This document shows positions 8,722 to 17,261 of a DNA stretch of 64,000 nt, in pieces. The stretch is taken from the NCBI GenBank assembly GCA_031553835.1, contig JAVBKX010000016.1:259846-323845 (forward strand), given 5' to 3'. Position 1 is the stretch's first letter. Each line of letters starts with the position of its first letter. The stretch comes from JAVBKX01 sp031553835. GTDB taxonomy: Bacteria > Bacteroidota > Bacteroidia > Bacteroidales > Azobacteroidaceae. The position numbers and the translations under genes were made by a program. The notes below the pieces were generated by a model, which had not been told where the DNA came from, ran no database searches, and was given only the letters and a program-made list of their open reading frames with translations.

Positions 8722-9489
8722 ATGTCTTTGAAAGAAAAAATAGATTTAAGCAGATTACCGGAGCATATTGCTATTATCATGGATGGCAATGGGCGTTGGG
8801 CGCAACGTAATGGCAAAGATCGCTTTTGGGGGCATCAGGAAGGTGTTGTCTCCTTGCACGAAGTAGTAGAAGCGGCCGGAAAAATAGGTGTTAAATACTT
8901 GACAGCCTATACTTTTTCAACGGAAAACTGGAATCGACCCCAACCGGAAGTAGATGCCTTGATGGAACTGGTGGTAACCGCCATTCGTCAGGAAATTCCC
9001 GGTTTGATGGCGCAAAATGTAAGGCTGCTTGCTATCGGAGACTTGTCCCGTTTGCCGAAAGTAACAAGAGAAACATTGGAAGATTGCATTCAACAAACCG
9101 GTGGGAATACCGGAATATCATTGATTATTGCATTGAACTATTCTTCCCGTTGGGAAATTTCACATGCCGCTCAACTCATTGCAGGTAAAGTACGGGACGG
9201 ATTGTTGAATCCGGAATTGATCGATGAACAATGTGTTACCGATCATTTGACTACTTGCGATATTCCTGATCCCGACCTGCTCATTCGTACGGGGGGAGAA
9301 TATCGGATCAGTAATTTTTTAATGTGGCAATTATCATATTCTGAACTGTATTTTACCGATACATACTGGCCTGATTTTCGTGGGGAACAGCTATACGAAG
9401 CTATTTTGGATTACCAGGGTCGCGAACGCCGGTTTGGAAAAACAGGAGAGCAAGTTCAGTTCGATAATAACAGCAATACGGATAATTAA
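8722..9489 (+). CDS. uppS: Isoprenyl transferase (undecaprenyl diphosphate synthase)
   Basis: The 255-residue protein has the cis-prenyltransferase signature IIMDGNGRWA near residue 18, the FSTENWNRP region, and the C-terminal DLLIRTGGEYRISNFLMWQ. It condenses isopentenyl diphosphate onto farnesyl diphosphate to make the C55 carrier for peptidoglycan and O-glycan synthesis. It is followed by bamA after 5 bp and belongs to the conserved envelope block. Confidence 0.95.
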   Translation: MSLKEKIDLSRLPEHIAIIMDGNGRWAQRNGKDRFWGHQEGVVSLHEVVEAAGKIGVKYLTAYTFSTENWNRPQPEVDALMELVVTAIRQEIPGLMAQNVRLLAIGDLSRLPKVTRETLEDCIQQTGGNTGISLIIALNYSSRWEISHAAQLIAGKVRDGLLNPELIDEQCVTDHLTTCDIPDPDLLIRTGGEYRISNFLMWQLSYSELYFTDTYWPDFRGEQLYEAILDYQGRERRFGKTGEQVQFDNNSNTDN

Positions 9490-9494
9490 TCATT

Positions 9495-12122
9495 ATGTAT
9501 AAAAAGATACTCATTTTTTGCCTGTCGGCTTGTTGTGTAATTAAAGGAAATGCTCAGGAACAAACACCTGTACCTCCACCTGCCGATACTCAGGGCGAAA
9601 CTCCCGCGATAGTATATTCTACTTCGAATAAGAAAAAGTATGAAATTGCAGATATTAAAGTGACGGGAGCTGATAATTACGAAGATTTTGTATTGATAGG
9701 TTTTTCAGGTCTTTCGGCAGGCGATAAAATTACCGTGCCCGGAGAAGAAATTACTGACGCTGTAAAACGTTTTTGGAAACACGGTTTGTTTTCTGATGTT
9801 AAAATATTGGCCACCAGGATGACCAATGATAAGGTGTGGCTGGAAATTGTCTTAACTCAACGCCCCATTATTTCCGAAATTCATATTCAAGGAGTCAAAA
9901 AAGGCGAACGTTCTGATCTGGAAACTCAAATCGGAATGGTTAAAGGAAGCCAGGTGACGCCTAATTTGGTGGACAGGGCGAAAAAAATGATCAAAAAATA
10001 TTTTGAGGGAAAAGGATTTAGTAATGTGGATGTCGATATAGTACAGAAAAACGACATAGCCCATGAAGGCAAGGTGATTTTGGAAATCGATGTGGATAAA
10101 AATGAAAAAACGAAAATTCATGAAATCTCCATCATCGGTAACGAAGAAATCAATGATTATACCTTGAAAGTGGCCATGAAAAAAACCAACGAAGGATTTG
10201 ATTTGGGTAAACGTTTTCGTTTAAGTTGGCGAAAGATGTTCAGTACAAAAAAATATGTCAATTCTGAATATGAAACAGATAAAGAAAATCTTATTACCAA
10301 GTATAATGAATTGGGATACCGAGATGCTCAGATAATTTCTGATAGCGTGGTGCGTTATGACGACAAACATGTGAGCATTTATATGACTGTCAACGAAGGA
10401 GACAAATATTACCTGAAAGATATTAACTGGGTGGGAAATACATTGTATGCTTCACAATACCTGGATTATGTGCTGGGTATGAAACCCGGTGATGTTTATA
10501 ATCAGACGAAACTGCATGAACGCTTGAGCGGAGATGAAGATGCGGTAGCGAATGTGTATTTTAACCACGGATATATATTTTCCCGGATGGATCCGGTGGA
10601 AGTGAATGTGGAAAACGACTCTGTCTCTTTGGAAGTCCGTATTTTTGAAGGAGTTCAGGCCACCATCAATAAAGTAACCATTCACGGTAATGACCGGTTG
10701 TATGAAGATATCGTCCGTCGTGAATTACGTACTAAACCCGGTCAATTGTTTAGTCGCGATGCTTTGATGCGGTCGCTTCGCGAGTTGGCGCAAATGGGAC
10801 ATTTTGATCCGGAGAATATGAAACCGGACATCAAACCCGATCCGGAAACAGGTACTGTGGATATTGGCTACATGCTGGCATCAAAAGCGAATGACCAAAT
10901 TGAATTTTCGGCAGGGTGGGGACAAACAGGTGTTATCGGACGCCTGAGCTTGAAGTTTACGAACTTTTCGATGAAAAACTTCCTGCATCCAAGCACATAC
11001 AAAGGAATTATCCCGCAAGGAGAAGGACAAACGCTTACATTGAGCGGACAAACGAACGGCCGGTATTATCAATCTTATAGTATTTCGTTTATGGATCCGT
11101 GGTTTGGAGGAAAACGTCCGAATTCGCTTTCTGTCGGAGCGTACTATATGATTCAAACAGGCGTGGAAAGCCGTTATTACGATAATTATTACAATAGTTA
11201 TTATGGATACGGCGGATATGGGTATAGCCCGTATTCTTCCGCGGCAATGTATGCTAATACCGATGAATCCATGCAAATATTGGGAGTATCGGTGGGATAT
11301 GGAAAACGATTGACCTGGCCTGATGATTATTTTGGAATTTCGGCGGAAATTTCGTATCAACGGTACATGTTGAAAAACTGGCAGTATTTTATTGTAGATA
11401 ACGGTGATTGCAATAACCTGAGCCTGGGGTTGACATTGTCCCGTAATTCTATTGATAATCCGATTTATACTCGCGAAGGATCACAGTTTTCGGCATCCGT
11501 TAATTTTACTCCGCCTTATTCTTTGTTCGACAATAAAGACTATGCCTCGATCTCCAATTTAGGAGAAAAAAATAAGTGGATTGAGTATCATAAATGGAAA
11601 TTCAAAGGAAAATTATATTTGCCTTTGGCCAATAAAGAAACGGTAAAACGTACACCTGTATTGATGAGCCGTATTGAATATGGATTTGTCGGATATTACG
11701 ATAAAAATAAAATCTCCCCGTTTGAAACCTTTTACATGGGAGGGGATGGAATGACCGGTTATTATAGCACCTACGCTACCGAAACAATTGGATTGCGCGG
11801 ATATAAGAACGGTTCGTTAACGCCTCGCGGAAGTGAAGGATATGCTTATTCTCGTTTGGCATTAGAATTGCGGTATCCATTTTTGTTGGAGCCAACATCT
11901 ACAATTTATGGACTGGCGTTTGTGGAAGCCGGGAATGCCTGGCATACCGCGAATGAATTCAGTCCGTTCGATTTGAAACGTTCTGCCGGTTTTGGAGTGC
12001 GGATTTTCCTTCCGATGATTGGTATGATGGGGCTTGATTGGGCTTATGGATTTGACCGGGCGACGCCATCGAGCACTATTTCCGGTTCGGAAATTCACTT
12101 TATTTTGGGACAAGAATTTTAA
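9495..12122 (+). CDS. bamA: Outer membrane protein assembly factor BamA
   Basis: The 875-residue protein has a signal peptide, a series of POTRA domains over residues about 50-450 (for example YEIADIKVTGADNY, IHEISIIGNEEIND, INKVTIHGNDRLYEDIVRRELRT) and a C-terminal 16-strand barrel (residues about 460-875). The barrel contains the GLRGY motif of the VRGF/Y type and a terminal aromatic residue. It folds and inserts outer-membrane proteins. A tyrosine- and glycine-rich loop near residues 555-580 is longer than in enterobacterial BamA and is probably surface exposed. Downstream genes encode Skp-like chaperones, the natural partners. Confidence 0.94.
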   Translation: MYKKILIFCLSACCVIKGNAQEQTPVPPPADTQGETPAIVYSTSNKKKYEIADIKVTGADNYEDFVLIGFSGLSAGDKITVPGEEITDAVKRFWKHGLFSDVKILATRMTNDKVWLEIVLTQRPIISEIHIQGVKKGERSDLETQIGMVKGSQVTPNLVDRAKKMIKKYFEGKGFSNVDVDIVQKNDIAHEGKVILEIDVDKNEKTKIHEISIIGNEEINDYTLKVAMKKTNEGFDLGKRFRLSWRKMFSTKKYVNSEYETDKENLITKYNELGYRDAQIISDSVVRYDDKHVSIYMTVNEGDKYYLKDINWVGNTLYASQYLDYVLGMKPGDVYNQTKLHERLSGDEDAVANVYFNHGYIFSRMDPVEVNVENDSVSLEVRIFEGVQATINKVTIHGNDRLYEDIVRRELRTKPGQLFSRDALMRSLRELAQMGHFDPENMKPDIKPDPETGTVDIGYMLASKANDQIEFSAGWGQTGVIGRLSLKFTNFSMKNFLHPSTYKGIIPQGEGQTLTLSGQTNGRYYQSYSISFMDPWFGGKRPNSLSVGAYYMIQTGVESRYYDNYYNSYYGYGGYGYSPYSSAAMYANTDESMQILGVSVGYGKRLTWPDDYFGISAEISYQRYMLKNWQYFIVDNGDCNNLSLGLTLSRNSIDNPIYTREGSQFSASVNFTPPYSLFDNKDYASISNLGEKNKWIEYHKWKFKGKLYLPLANKETVKRTPVLMSRIEYGFVGYYDKNKISPFETFYMGGDGMTGYYSTYATETIGLRGYKNGSLTPRGSEGYAYSRLALELRYPFLLEPTSTIYGLAFVEAGNAWHTANEFSPFDLKRSAGFGVRIFLPMIGMMGLDWAYGFDRATPSSTISGSEIHFILGQEF

Positions 12123-12127
12123 TGAAA

Positions 12128-12290
12128 AATGGAGTTACAGGGAGTTAAAGGAAGTTAGAAGGAGTAAAATGAAGAGAGAGTGAGTTAGACGAAGTTAGAA
12201 GGGATTAAATGAAGTTATAGGAAAAAACTTCTAACTTCGTCTAACTCCCTGTAACTCACTAAAATTTCGTTTAACTCCCTGTGATTTTTA
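12128..12290. repeat. Intergenic GGAGTTA/GAAGTTAG word repeats with long inverted repeat
   Basis: This bamA-ompH gap is built of GGAGTTA, GAAGTTAGA and related words on one side and their complements on the other. A perfect 20-bp inverted repeat pairs 12182-12201 with 12228-12247; the outer parts (12129 onward and 12242 onward) pair again over about 16 bp. It could form a long hairpin in RNA between bamA and the chaperone genes. There is no open frame. Confidence 0.8.
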
Positions 12291-12310
12291 CAATCTAAAA
12301 ACGTCAAAAT

Positions 12311-12823
12311 ATGAAAAAAGTACTTTTGATTATTGGTATTGCCCTGGTTGCGATGACAGCCAATGCGCAAAAATTTGCTTTGATCGATATGGAATATATC
12401 TTAAAAAATATTCCGGCTTATGAAATGGCTAATGAACAATTAAATTCTATTTCTACCAAATGGCAAAGCGAGGTAGAAGCCATTCAAAATGAAGCACAAA
12501 ATATGTATAAGACCTATCAGGCTGATTTGGTTTTTTTGTCTCCGGAAATGAAAACAAAACGGGAAGCGGCGATTGTGGAAAAAGAAAAACAAGCGCAAGA
12601 CCTCAAACGGAAGTATTTTGGCCCGGAAGGTGAATTGTATCAACGCCGCGAAAGCCTGATAAAACCGATTCAGGACGAAATCTATAATGCAGTCAAAGAA
12701 ATTTCGGAAGCGAAAGGGTATGCGGTGGTTGTAGATCGGGCATCTGCTATGAGCATTATTTTTGCTTCTCCTAAAATAGATATTAGCAGCGAGGTATTGG
12801 CAAAACTCGGATATTCAAAATAA
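12311..12823 (+). CDS. OmpH family periplasmic chaperone (Skp-like), first copy
   Basis: The 170-residue protein has a cleavable signal peptide (ending near ANAQ, residue 20), the start FALIDMEYILKNIP of OmpH proteins, and a long charged coiled-coil (residues about 40-120). Skp-like trimers hold unfolded outer-membrane proteins in the periplasm and deliver them to BamA. It sits 188 bp after bamA, separated by an inverted-repeat tract, and is followed by a second OmpH gene. Confidence 0.92.
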   Translation: MKKVLLIIGIALVAMTANAQKFALIDMEYILKNIPAYEMANEQLNSISTKWQSEVEAIQNEAQNMYKTYQADLVFLSPEMKTKREAAIVEKEKQAQDLKRKYFGPEGELYQRRESLIKPIQDEIYNAVKEISEAKGYAVVVDRASAMSIIFASPKIDISSEVLAKLGYSK

Positions 12824-12828
12824 TTGCT

Positions 12829-12836
12829 TACCTTTG
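12829..12836 (+). promoter_or_regulatory. -7 element before the second ompH gene
   Basis: TACCTTTG matches TAnnTTTG and lies 40 bp upstream of the ATG at 12877, just after the first ompH stop. It suggests that the second ompH, and murI behind it, can be transcribed on their own. No good -33 box is seen at the right distance. Confidence 0.45.
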
Positions 12837-12876
12837 TGCGCTTTATTCAAAAAAACGAAAATTAAATTTTATAATT

Positions 12877-13374
12877 ATGTTAAAGAAAATTGTATTAGCC
12901 GCTTTGTTGTTTGTTCCATTGAGTATGTTTGCTCAAGATAAAATTGCTTATGTAAATTCGATGGAAGTTTTTAATGCAATGCCGGAAACTGCCGCTGCCG
13001 AATCCGAATTTGCTAAATTCTCCCAATCGATTGCTGCTGAATTGAAACGTCAGGAAGACGAATACAATAAAAAAATGGCAGATTTCCAACAACAATCCGA
13101 TTCATTGGCTCAAAGTATTAAAGTGAGAAGAATGCAGGAATTACAAGATATTCGCAATCGGACTGCGACGTATTATGAAGAATCGCAACAAGAGTTGGAG
13201 AAAAAACGGAACGATCTGAATACGCCTATTGTCCAAAAAATACAGGATGCGATTAAAGCTGTCGGTACGGAAAATGGATATACTTATGTAATGGAAAGAA
13301 ATGCATTCTTATATGTTGCTCCGAATGCTACCGATGCTACTTCATTAGTAAAAGCTAAATTAGGCATTAAATAA
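12877..13374 (+). CDS. OmpH family periplasmic chaperone (Skp-like), second copy
   Basis: The 165-residue protein has a signal peptide (ending MFAQ near residue 20), the IAYVNSMEVFNAMPE start and a central coiled-coil rich in Lys, Glu and Gln, as expected for Skp/OmpH. It is a paralogue of the gene just upstream. Its TAA stop overlaps the start region of murI by 4 nt (see murI). Confidence 0.92.
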   Translation: MLKKIVLAALLFVPLSMFAQDKIAYVNSMEVFNAMPETAAAESEFAKFSQSIAAELKRQEDEYNKKMADFQQQSDSLAQSIKVRRMQELQDIRNRTATYYEESQQELEKKRNDLNTPIVQKIQDAIKAVGTENGYTYVMERNAFLYVAPNATDATSLVKAKLGIK

Positions 13375-14195
13375 AAACACAAGGTCCGATAGGGATTTTT
13401 GATTCGGGCTACGGAGGACTGACTATCTTAGAACAAATCCGTGCTCTTTTGCCTGAATACGATTATCTCTATTTAGGAGATAATGCCAGGGCTCCTTATG
13501 GAGTGAGGTCATTTGACCTTGTTTATGAATTTACGCGCCAGGCTGTAGTCCGCTTGTTTGAAGAGGGCTGCAGCCTTGTTATTTTAGCCTGCAATACAGC
13601 TTCGGCAAAAGCGCTACGCTCTATTCAACAAATTGATCTTCCCCGGTTAGATCCCTCTAAAAGGGTGTTGGGAGTGATTCGTCCCACCGTGGAAGTGGTA
13701 GATCGTTTCACTCATTCGCGTCATGTGGGGATACTGGCTACGCCCGGCACCATCCTTTCCGATTCTTATCCGATAGAAATACGGAAGATATTTCCGGATA
13801 TTGTTGTGACGGGAGAAGCCTGTCCGATGTGGGTGCCTCTCGTTGAAAACAGGGAATATAACCAGCCGGGGGCCGATTATTTTATCAAAAAACATATCGA
13901 TCAAATACTTGCAAAGGATGCCAATATCGATGCCCTTATTTTAGGTTGCACACATTATCCTTTGCTCGAACCAAAAATTAAAGCTTGTTTGCCGGATGGA
14001 ATCCGGTTGATTTCCCAGGGAAAATATGTAGCGATCAGTCTGGTCGATTATCTGTTCCGCCATCCGGAAATAGCATCCCGGTGTTCTAAAAATAATACCT
14101 GTACCTTTTATACGACTGAGTCGGATCAGAAATTTTCAGAAATGGCGTCCATTTTTCTGAAAAATACCATTCAGGCTAAACATATTACATTGTAG
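13371..14195 (+). CDS. murI: Glutamate racemase, apparently with an ATA in place of the ATG start
   Basis: The frame carries GIFDSGYGGLTIL with the catalytic aspartate, then LACNTAS with the first catalytic cysteine, and GCTHYPLL with the second. These are diagnostic of MurI, which makes D-glutamate for peptidoglycan. The conserved N-terminus is coded upstream of every ATG, GTG or TTG in frame. The first such codon is TTG at 13449, inside the conserved domain and too late. In-frame codons after the previous in-frame stop begin at 13371 with ATA, AAA, ACA, CAA, GGT, CCG. ATA therefore sits where an ATG is expected, in an ATAA overlap with the upstream stop. Either it uses a non-standard start, or a G-to-A change at 13373 (real or a consensus error) removed the ATG. 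Confidence 0.85.
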   Translation: MKTQGPIGIFDSGYGGLTILEQIRALLPEYDYLYLGDNARAPYGVRSFDLVYEFTRQAVVRLFEEGCSLVILACNTASAKALRSIQQIDLPRLDPSKRVLGVIRPTVEVVDRFTHSRHVGILATPGTILSDSYPIEIRKIFPDIVVTGEACPMWVPLVENREYNQPGADYFIKKHIDQILAKDANIDALILGCTHYPLLEPKIKACLPDGIRLISQGKYVAISLVDYLFRHPEIASRCSKNNTCTFYTTESDQKFSEMASIFLKNTIQAKHITL

Positions 14196-15397
14196 TGGAC
14201 CCTATTTCACCTCAGACCCGCCGGTTTATACAAACCCATCGTTTTGATTCTCCTCAACAATTGGCGTTGAAATCATCCGGGAAGTGTCCGGATGTAGATC
14301 TTGCATTTGCACTGACTCAAATTTCAGGTCGTCAGGCGATTAAAGAGAAAATACCTTCCTGGTATGAGCTGGATGATTTGATTTATCCGGTATCGTTGTC
14401 GTTGGAACAGGCATCATCCGAACTTACGGCATGTTATAAAGCCTCTTTAGTGCAGGGATGTTCTTTGGTTGACCTTACCGGTGGTTTTGGAGTGGATTGC
14501 GCTTTCTTAGCCGATCGTTTCGATTCGGTAACGTATGTGGAAGAACAGGCTGCTTTGTGTGAGATTGCGTTGTCGAATTTTTCCACGCTACAGAAAAATA
14601 ATATTCGAGTATTGTGCCGGGATGCAGTGTCTTATTTGCAACACATGAGTCCTGTAGATTGTATTTACCTGGATCCGGCCCGGCGAAGTAAAACCGGAAG
14701 GAAAATGGTATCTATTGCTGATTGCGTGCCGGACGCAGGATTAATTCTTCCTTTATTGTTGGAAAAATCCGGTATTGTCCTGATCAAATTATCGCCGATG
14801 TTGGATATCTCTTTAGCTTTGCAGAGCTTGCCGGGAACCCGGTCTGTGCATGTGGTAAGCGCGGAGAACGAGTGCAGGGAATTGCTGTTTTTGATTGAAA
14901 AGGGGTATGCAGGAGAGCCGCAAATACAGTGTGTTAACCTTTCATCTACGGGAGATACTGCGGAATTTCGCTTTTTAAAATCGCAAGAGAAAGTATTAGA
15001 AATTTCTTATACCGCTGAGGTGGAAAATTATCTTTATGAACCGAATGCTTCGTTGTTGAAAGCCGGAGCTTATAAATCGGCAGCTCAACAATACTTGATT
15101 CGTAAATTGCATCCGGACAGCCATTTATATACTTCCCAACACGATATTCCGAATTTCCCGGGACGTGTTTTTAAGGTTTTGTTTGTGTCTTCTTTTAATG
15201 CCGTTGAACTTAAAAAAAATTGTAAAAATATTCCTGCTGCCCATATTAGTGTGCGAAATTTTCCGGATACGGCCGAACAATTGAGAAAACGGTTGCAACT
15301 GAAAGACGGAGGCCGTTTTTATCTGTTTGCTACAACGCTTTATAACGGAAAGAAAGTCATTATTGGAGGAGTCAGGGAACAATTCGGAGGAAAATAA
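14195..15397 (+). CDS. Class I SAM-dependent methyltransferase with THUMP-like domain
   Basis: The 400-residue protein starts at a GTG that overlaps the murI stop. It has a central Rossmann methyltransferase core, with VDLTGGFGVDCAFLA near residue 93 as SAM motif I and IYLDPARRSKTGRK near residue 156 as the DPAR/DPPR-type catalytic loop. The C-terminal part resembles the THUMP-like and ferredoxin-like domains of the Bacteroidetes protein typified by P. gingivalis PG_1098. The fold suggests an RNA methyltransferase, but the target is not known. Confidence 0.82.
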   Translation: MDPISPQTRRFIQTHRFDSPQQLALKSSGKCPDVDLAFALTQISGRQAIKEKIPSWYELDDLIYPVSLSLEQASSELTACYKASLVQGCSLVDLTGGFGVDCAFLADRFDSVTYVEEQAALCEIALSNFSTLQKNNIRVLCRDAVSYLQHMSPVDCIYLDPARRSKTGRKMVSIADCVPDAGLILPLLLEKSGIVLIKLSPMLDISLALQSLPGTRSVHVVSAENECRELLFLIEKGYAGEPQIQCVNLSSTGDTAEFRFLKSQEKVLEISYTAEVENYLYEPNASLLKAGAYKSAAQQYLIRKLHPDSHLYTSQHDIPNFPGRVFKVLFVSSFNAVELKKNCKNIPAAHISVRNFPDTAEQLRKRLQLKDGGRFYLFATTLYNGKKVIIGGVREQFGGK

Positions 15398-15432
15398 TCC
15401 GGATAAATTTAGTGGGAGAAAGATTTTTTTTA

Positions 15433-15440
15433 TACATTTG
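15433..15440 (+). promoter_or_regulatory. -7 element before the GLUG-repeat gene
   Basis: TACATTTG matches TAnnTTTG and lies 28 bp before the preferred ATG at 15469. It supports that start over the two in-frame ATGs further upstream (15412, before the box, and 15451, only 10 bp after it). Confidence 0.45.
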
Positions 15441-15468
15441 TCCACTAATTATGATTCACTTTACAGCT

Positions 15469-17208
15469 ATGAAACGAACATACATAATCCGAATAGCTTT
15501 CTTATCTCTTATTAATCTTGTTAATTTAAATGCACAAGCAGTATTTAATTGGATAGACTATGCGCAACCTGTTACTTCAGGTGATGGCTCGCGTGCTAAT
15601 CCCTTTTTGATAGAAACACCGGAGCATTTGGCTTTTGTCGCTGCGGAAACAAAGGAGAACCGGAATTTTAACGGCCTCTATTTGAAAATTACTCAGGATA
15701 TTGATTTATCGGGAAAAGAATGGACTCCGATCGGCTCGCTTGTCTCTGCCGGGACTTTATTTTCCGGGACATTGGACGGAGGAAAGCATGTGATTAAAAA
15801 TATGGAAATCAATGCGCCGGATGTGAGCCATATTGGTTTGTTCGGAGCCAGCCGGGGTGTTATTGAGAATCTGAATATAGAGAATTGTTCCGTGTCCGGT
15901 TTTGAATACGTAGGCGGCCTGGTCGGATTTATTTATGAAGGAGCTGTCAATAATTGTATGATTACAGGAAAAGTGGAAGGTAAGCACAACCGGGTGGGTT
16001 TGTTGACAGGACAAAACGACGGCTCTATTCTCGGATGCAGTACTTCAGGAAATATAACAGGTAAGGAAAATGTCGGCGGTTTTGCCGGGATTAATTACGG
16101 ATTGATTACGGAAAGCACTTCTGCCGGGCATGTTCAGGGAGAAAATCAGGTCGGTGGTTTTGTGGGCCTGCTGCAAAAAGGTAAAATTAATAATTGTAAA
16201 GCGGCCTGTAAAGTTGAAGGCGCACAAGAAAATATCGGCGGTTTTTTAGGTCAGAACAGTGCTGCTATTGCCAATTGTCAGGCTTCGGGTGACGTGGCGG
16301 GACGTATGTATGTCGGCGGATTTGCCGGATGGAATTATTATGGAAGCGTTGATAATTGTTCGGCCTCGGGTAACCTGAAGGGAACGGCGATTGTTGGCGG
16401 TTTGATTGGATCGAATGAAACCGACCAGCCTTTATTGAAATGTTTTGCAACCGGCCGGATCGATGGAACTGAAGGCAATATAGGCGGATTGGTAGGCATG
16501 AATCACGGACAGGTAACGCATTGTCATGCTACCGGGAATGTGGTTGGAAAAGATCAGTTGGGCGGTTTGATCGGCATTAGCCAGGCCGGAGCTATCGTCG
16601 GTTGTTGTGCCAAAGGATCGGTGGAAGGAACCGGAGACCGCATCGGCGGATTAATTGGAAAAAATAATGGGGCGATGGCTCATTGTTATGCAACCGGAAA
16701 TGTTTCCGGTCGCAATCTGATCGGCGGTTTAGTCGGTGCAGATAAGGAGGGTTGTCCGTTTTCCAATTGTTACGCTTCAGGAGTTGTCAGGGGGAGTGGA
16801 ATTTATATCGGCGGATTATTAGGCCAGTGTCTGGGATCCGTTGTCAATTGTTATGCTTCGGGATCGGTTTCAGGTAATCAATATTTGGGCGGAATTGTGG
16901 GCGCTATTTTCGGGACATTGAAAAATTCGGTTTCTGCCTGTACTTCCATACAAACGACAACGAGTCGCTTTGGCGGACGTATCTTCGGCGAAGCAGGCGA
17001 AGGCGCTGTGGTGGAAAATAATTACGCCTTGCGCTCTACTTTGCTCGATGGAAAGGAAGTGAATCCTAAAACGGTCAACAATAATACAGGAATAAATAAA
17101 GAACAAATCGATTTATTCCTCCAAAATACCTATCAATCCGGTTTGAGCTGGGATTTTGATACCGTCTGGAAAATCCAGGACGGAGCCGGATTACCGACAT
17201 TAAAGTGA
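15469..17208 (+). CDS. Secreted GLUG-motif repeat protein
   Basis: A signal peptide (ending LNAQA, about residue 24) is followed by a short lead-in with YLKITQDIDLSGKEWTPIG, and then about 13 tandem repeats of 25-30 residues centred on V/I-GG-F/L-x-G. Most repeats have a cysteine before an A/S-SG-x-V turn, for example NCYASGSVSG. This is the GLUG pattern, found in bacterial surface adhesins and IgA-protease-related proteins, and it forms a right-handed beta-helix. The C-terminal about 60 residues are not repeats and end without a clear T9SS domain. The Met at residue 20 of the longest frame is chosen because it begins a good signal peptide. Partner and function are unknown. Confidence 0.82.
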   Translation: MKRTYIIRIAFLSLINLVNLNAQAVFNWIDYAQPVTSGDGSRANPFLIETPEHLAFVAAETKENRNFNGLYLKITQDIDLSGKEWTPIGSLVSAGTLFSGTLDGGKHVIKNMEINAPDVSHIGLFGASRGVIENLNIENCSVSGFEYVGGLVGFIYEGAVNNCMITGKVEGKHNRVGLLTGQNDGSILGCSTSGNITGKENVGGFAGINYGLITESTSAGHVQGENQVGGFVGLLQKGKINNCKAACKVEGAQENIGGFLGQNSAAIANCQASGDVAGRMYVGGFAGWNYYGSVDNCSASGNLKGTAIVGGLIGSNETDQPLLKCFATGRIDGTEGNIGGLVGMNHGQVTHCHATGNVVGKDQLGGLIGISQAGAIVGCCAKGSVEGTGDRIGGLIGKNNGAMAHCYATGNVSGRNLIGGLVGADKEGCPFSNCYASGVVRGSGIYIGGLLGQCLGSVVNCYASGSVSGNQYLGGIVGAIFGTLKNSVSACTSIQTTTSRFGGRIFGEAGEGAVVENNYALRSTLLDGKEVNPKTVNNNTGINKEQIDLFLQNTYQSGLSWDFDTVWKIQDGAGLPTLK

Positions 17209-17261
17209 TGGATTGTAGAAAATCCTCATGAAGATAGAATTCTTCTCCGGATTAGATCTTC

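Noticed and set aside
15850..16900. Regular direct repeats suggestive of a CRISPR-like array
   Set aside because: The repeats are codon-level GLUG repeats of one protein; there are no exact repeats with unique spacers.
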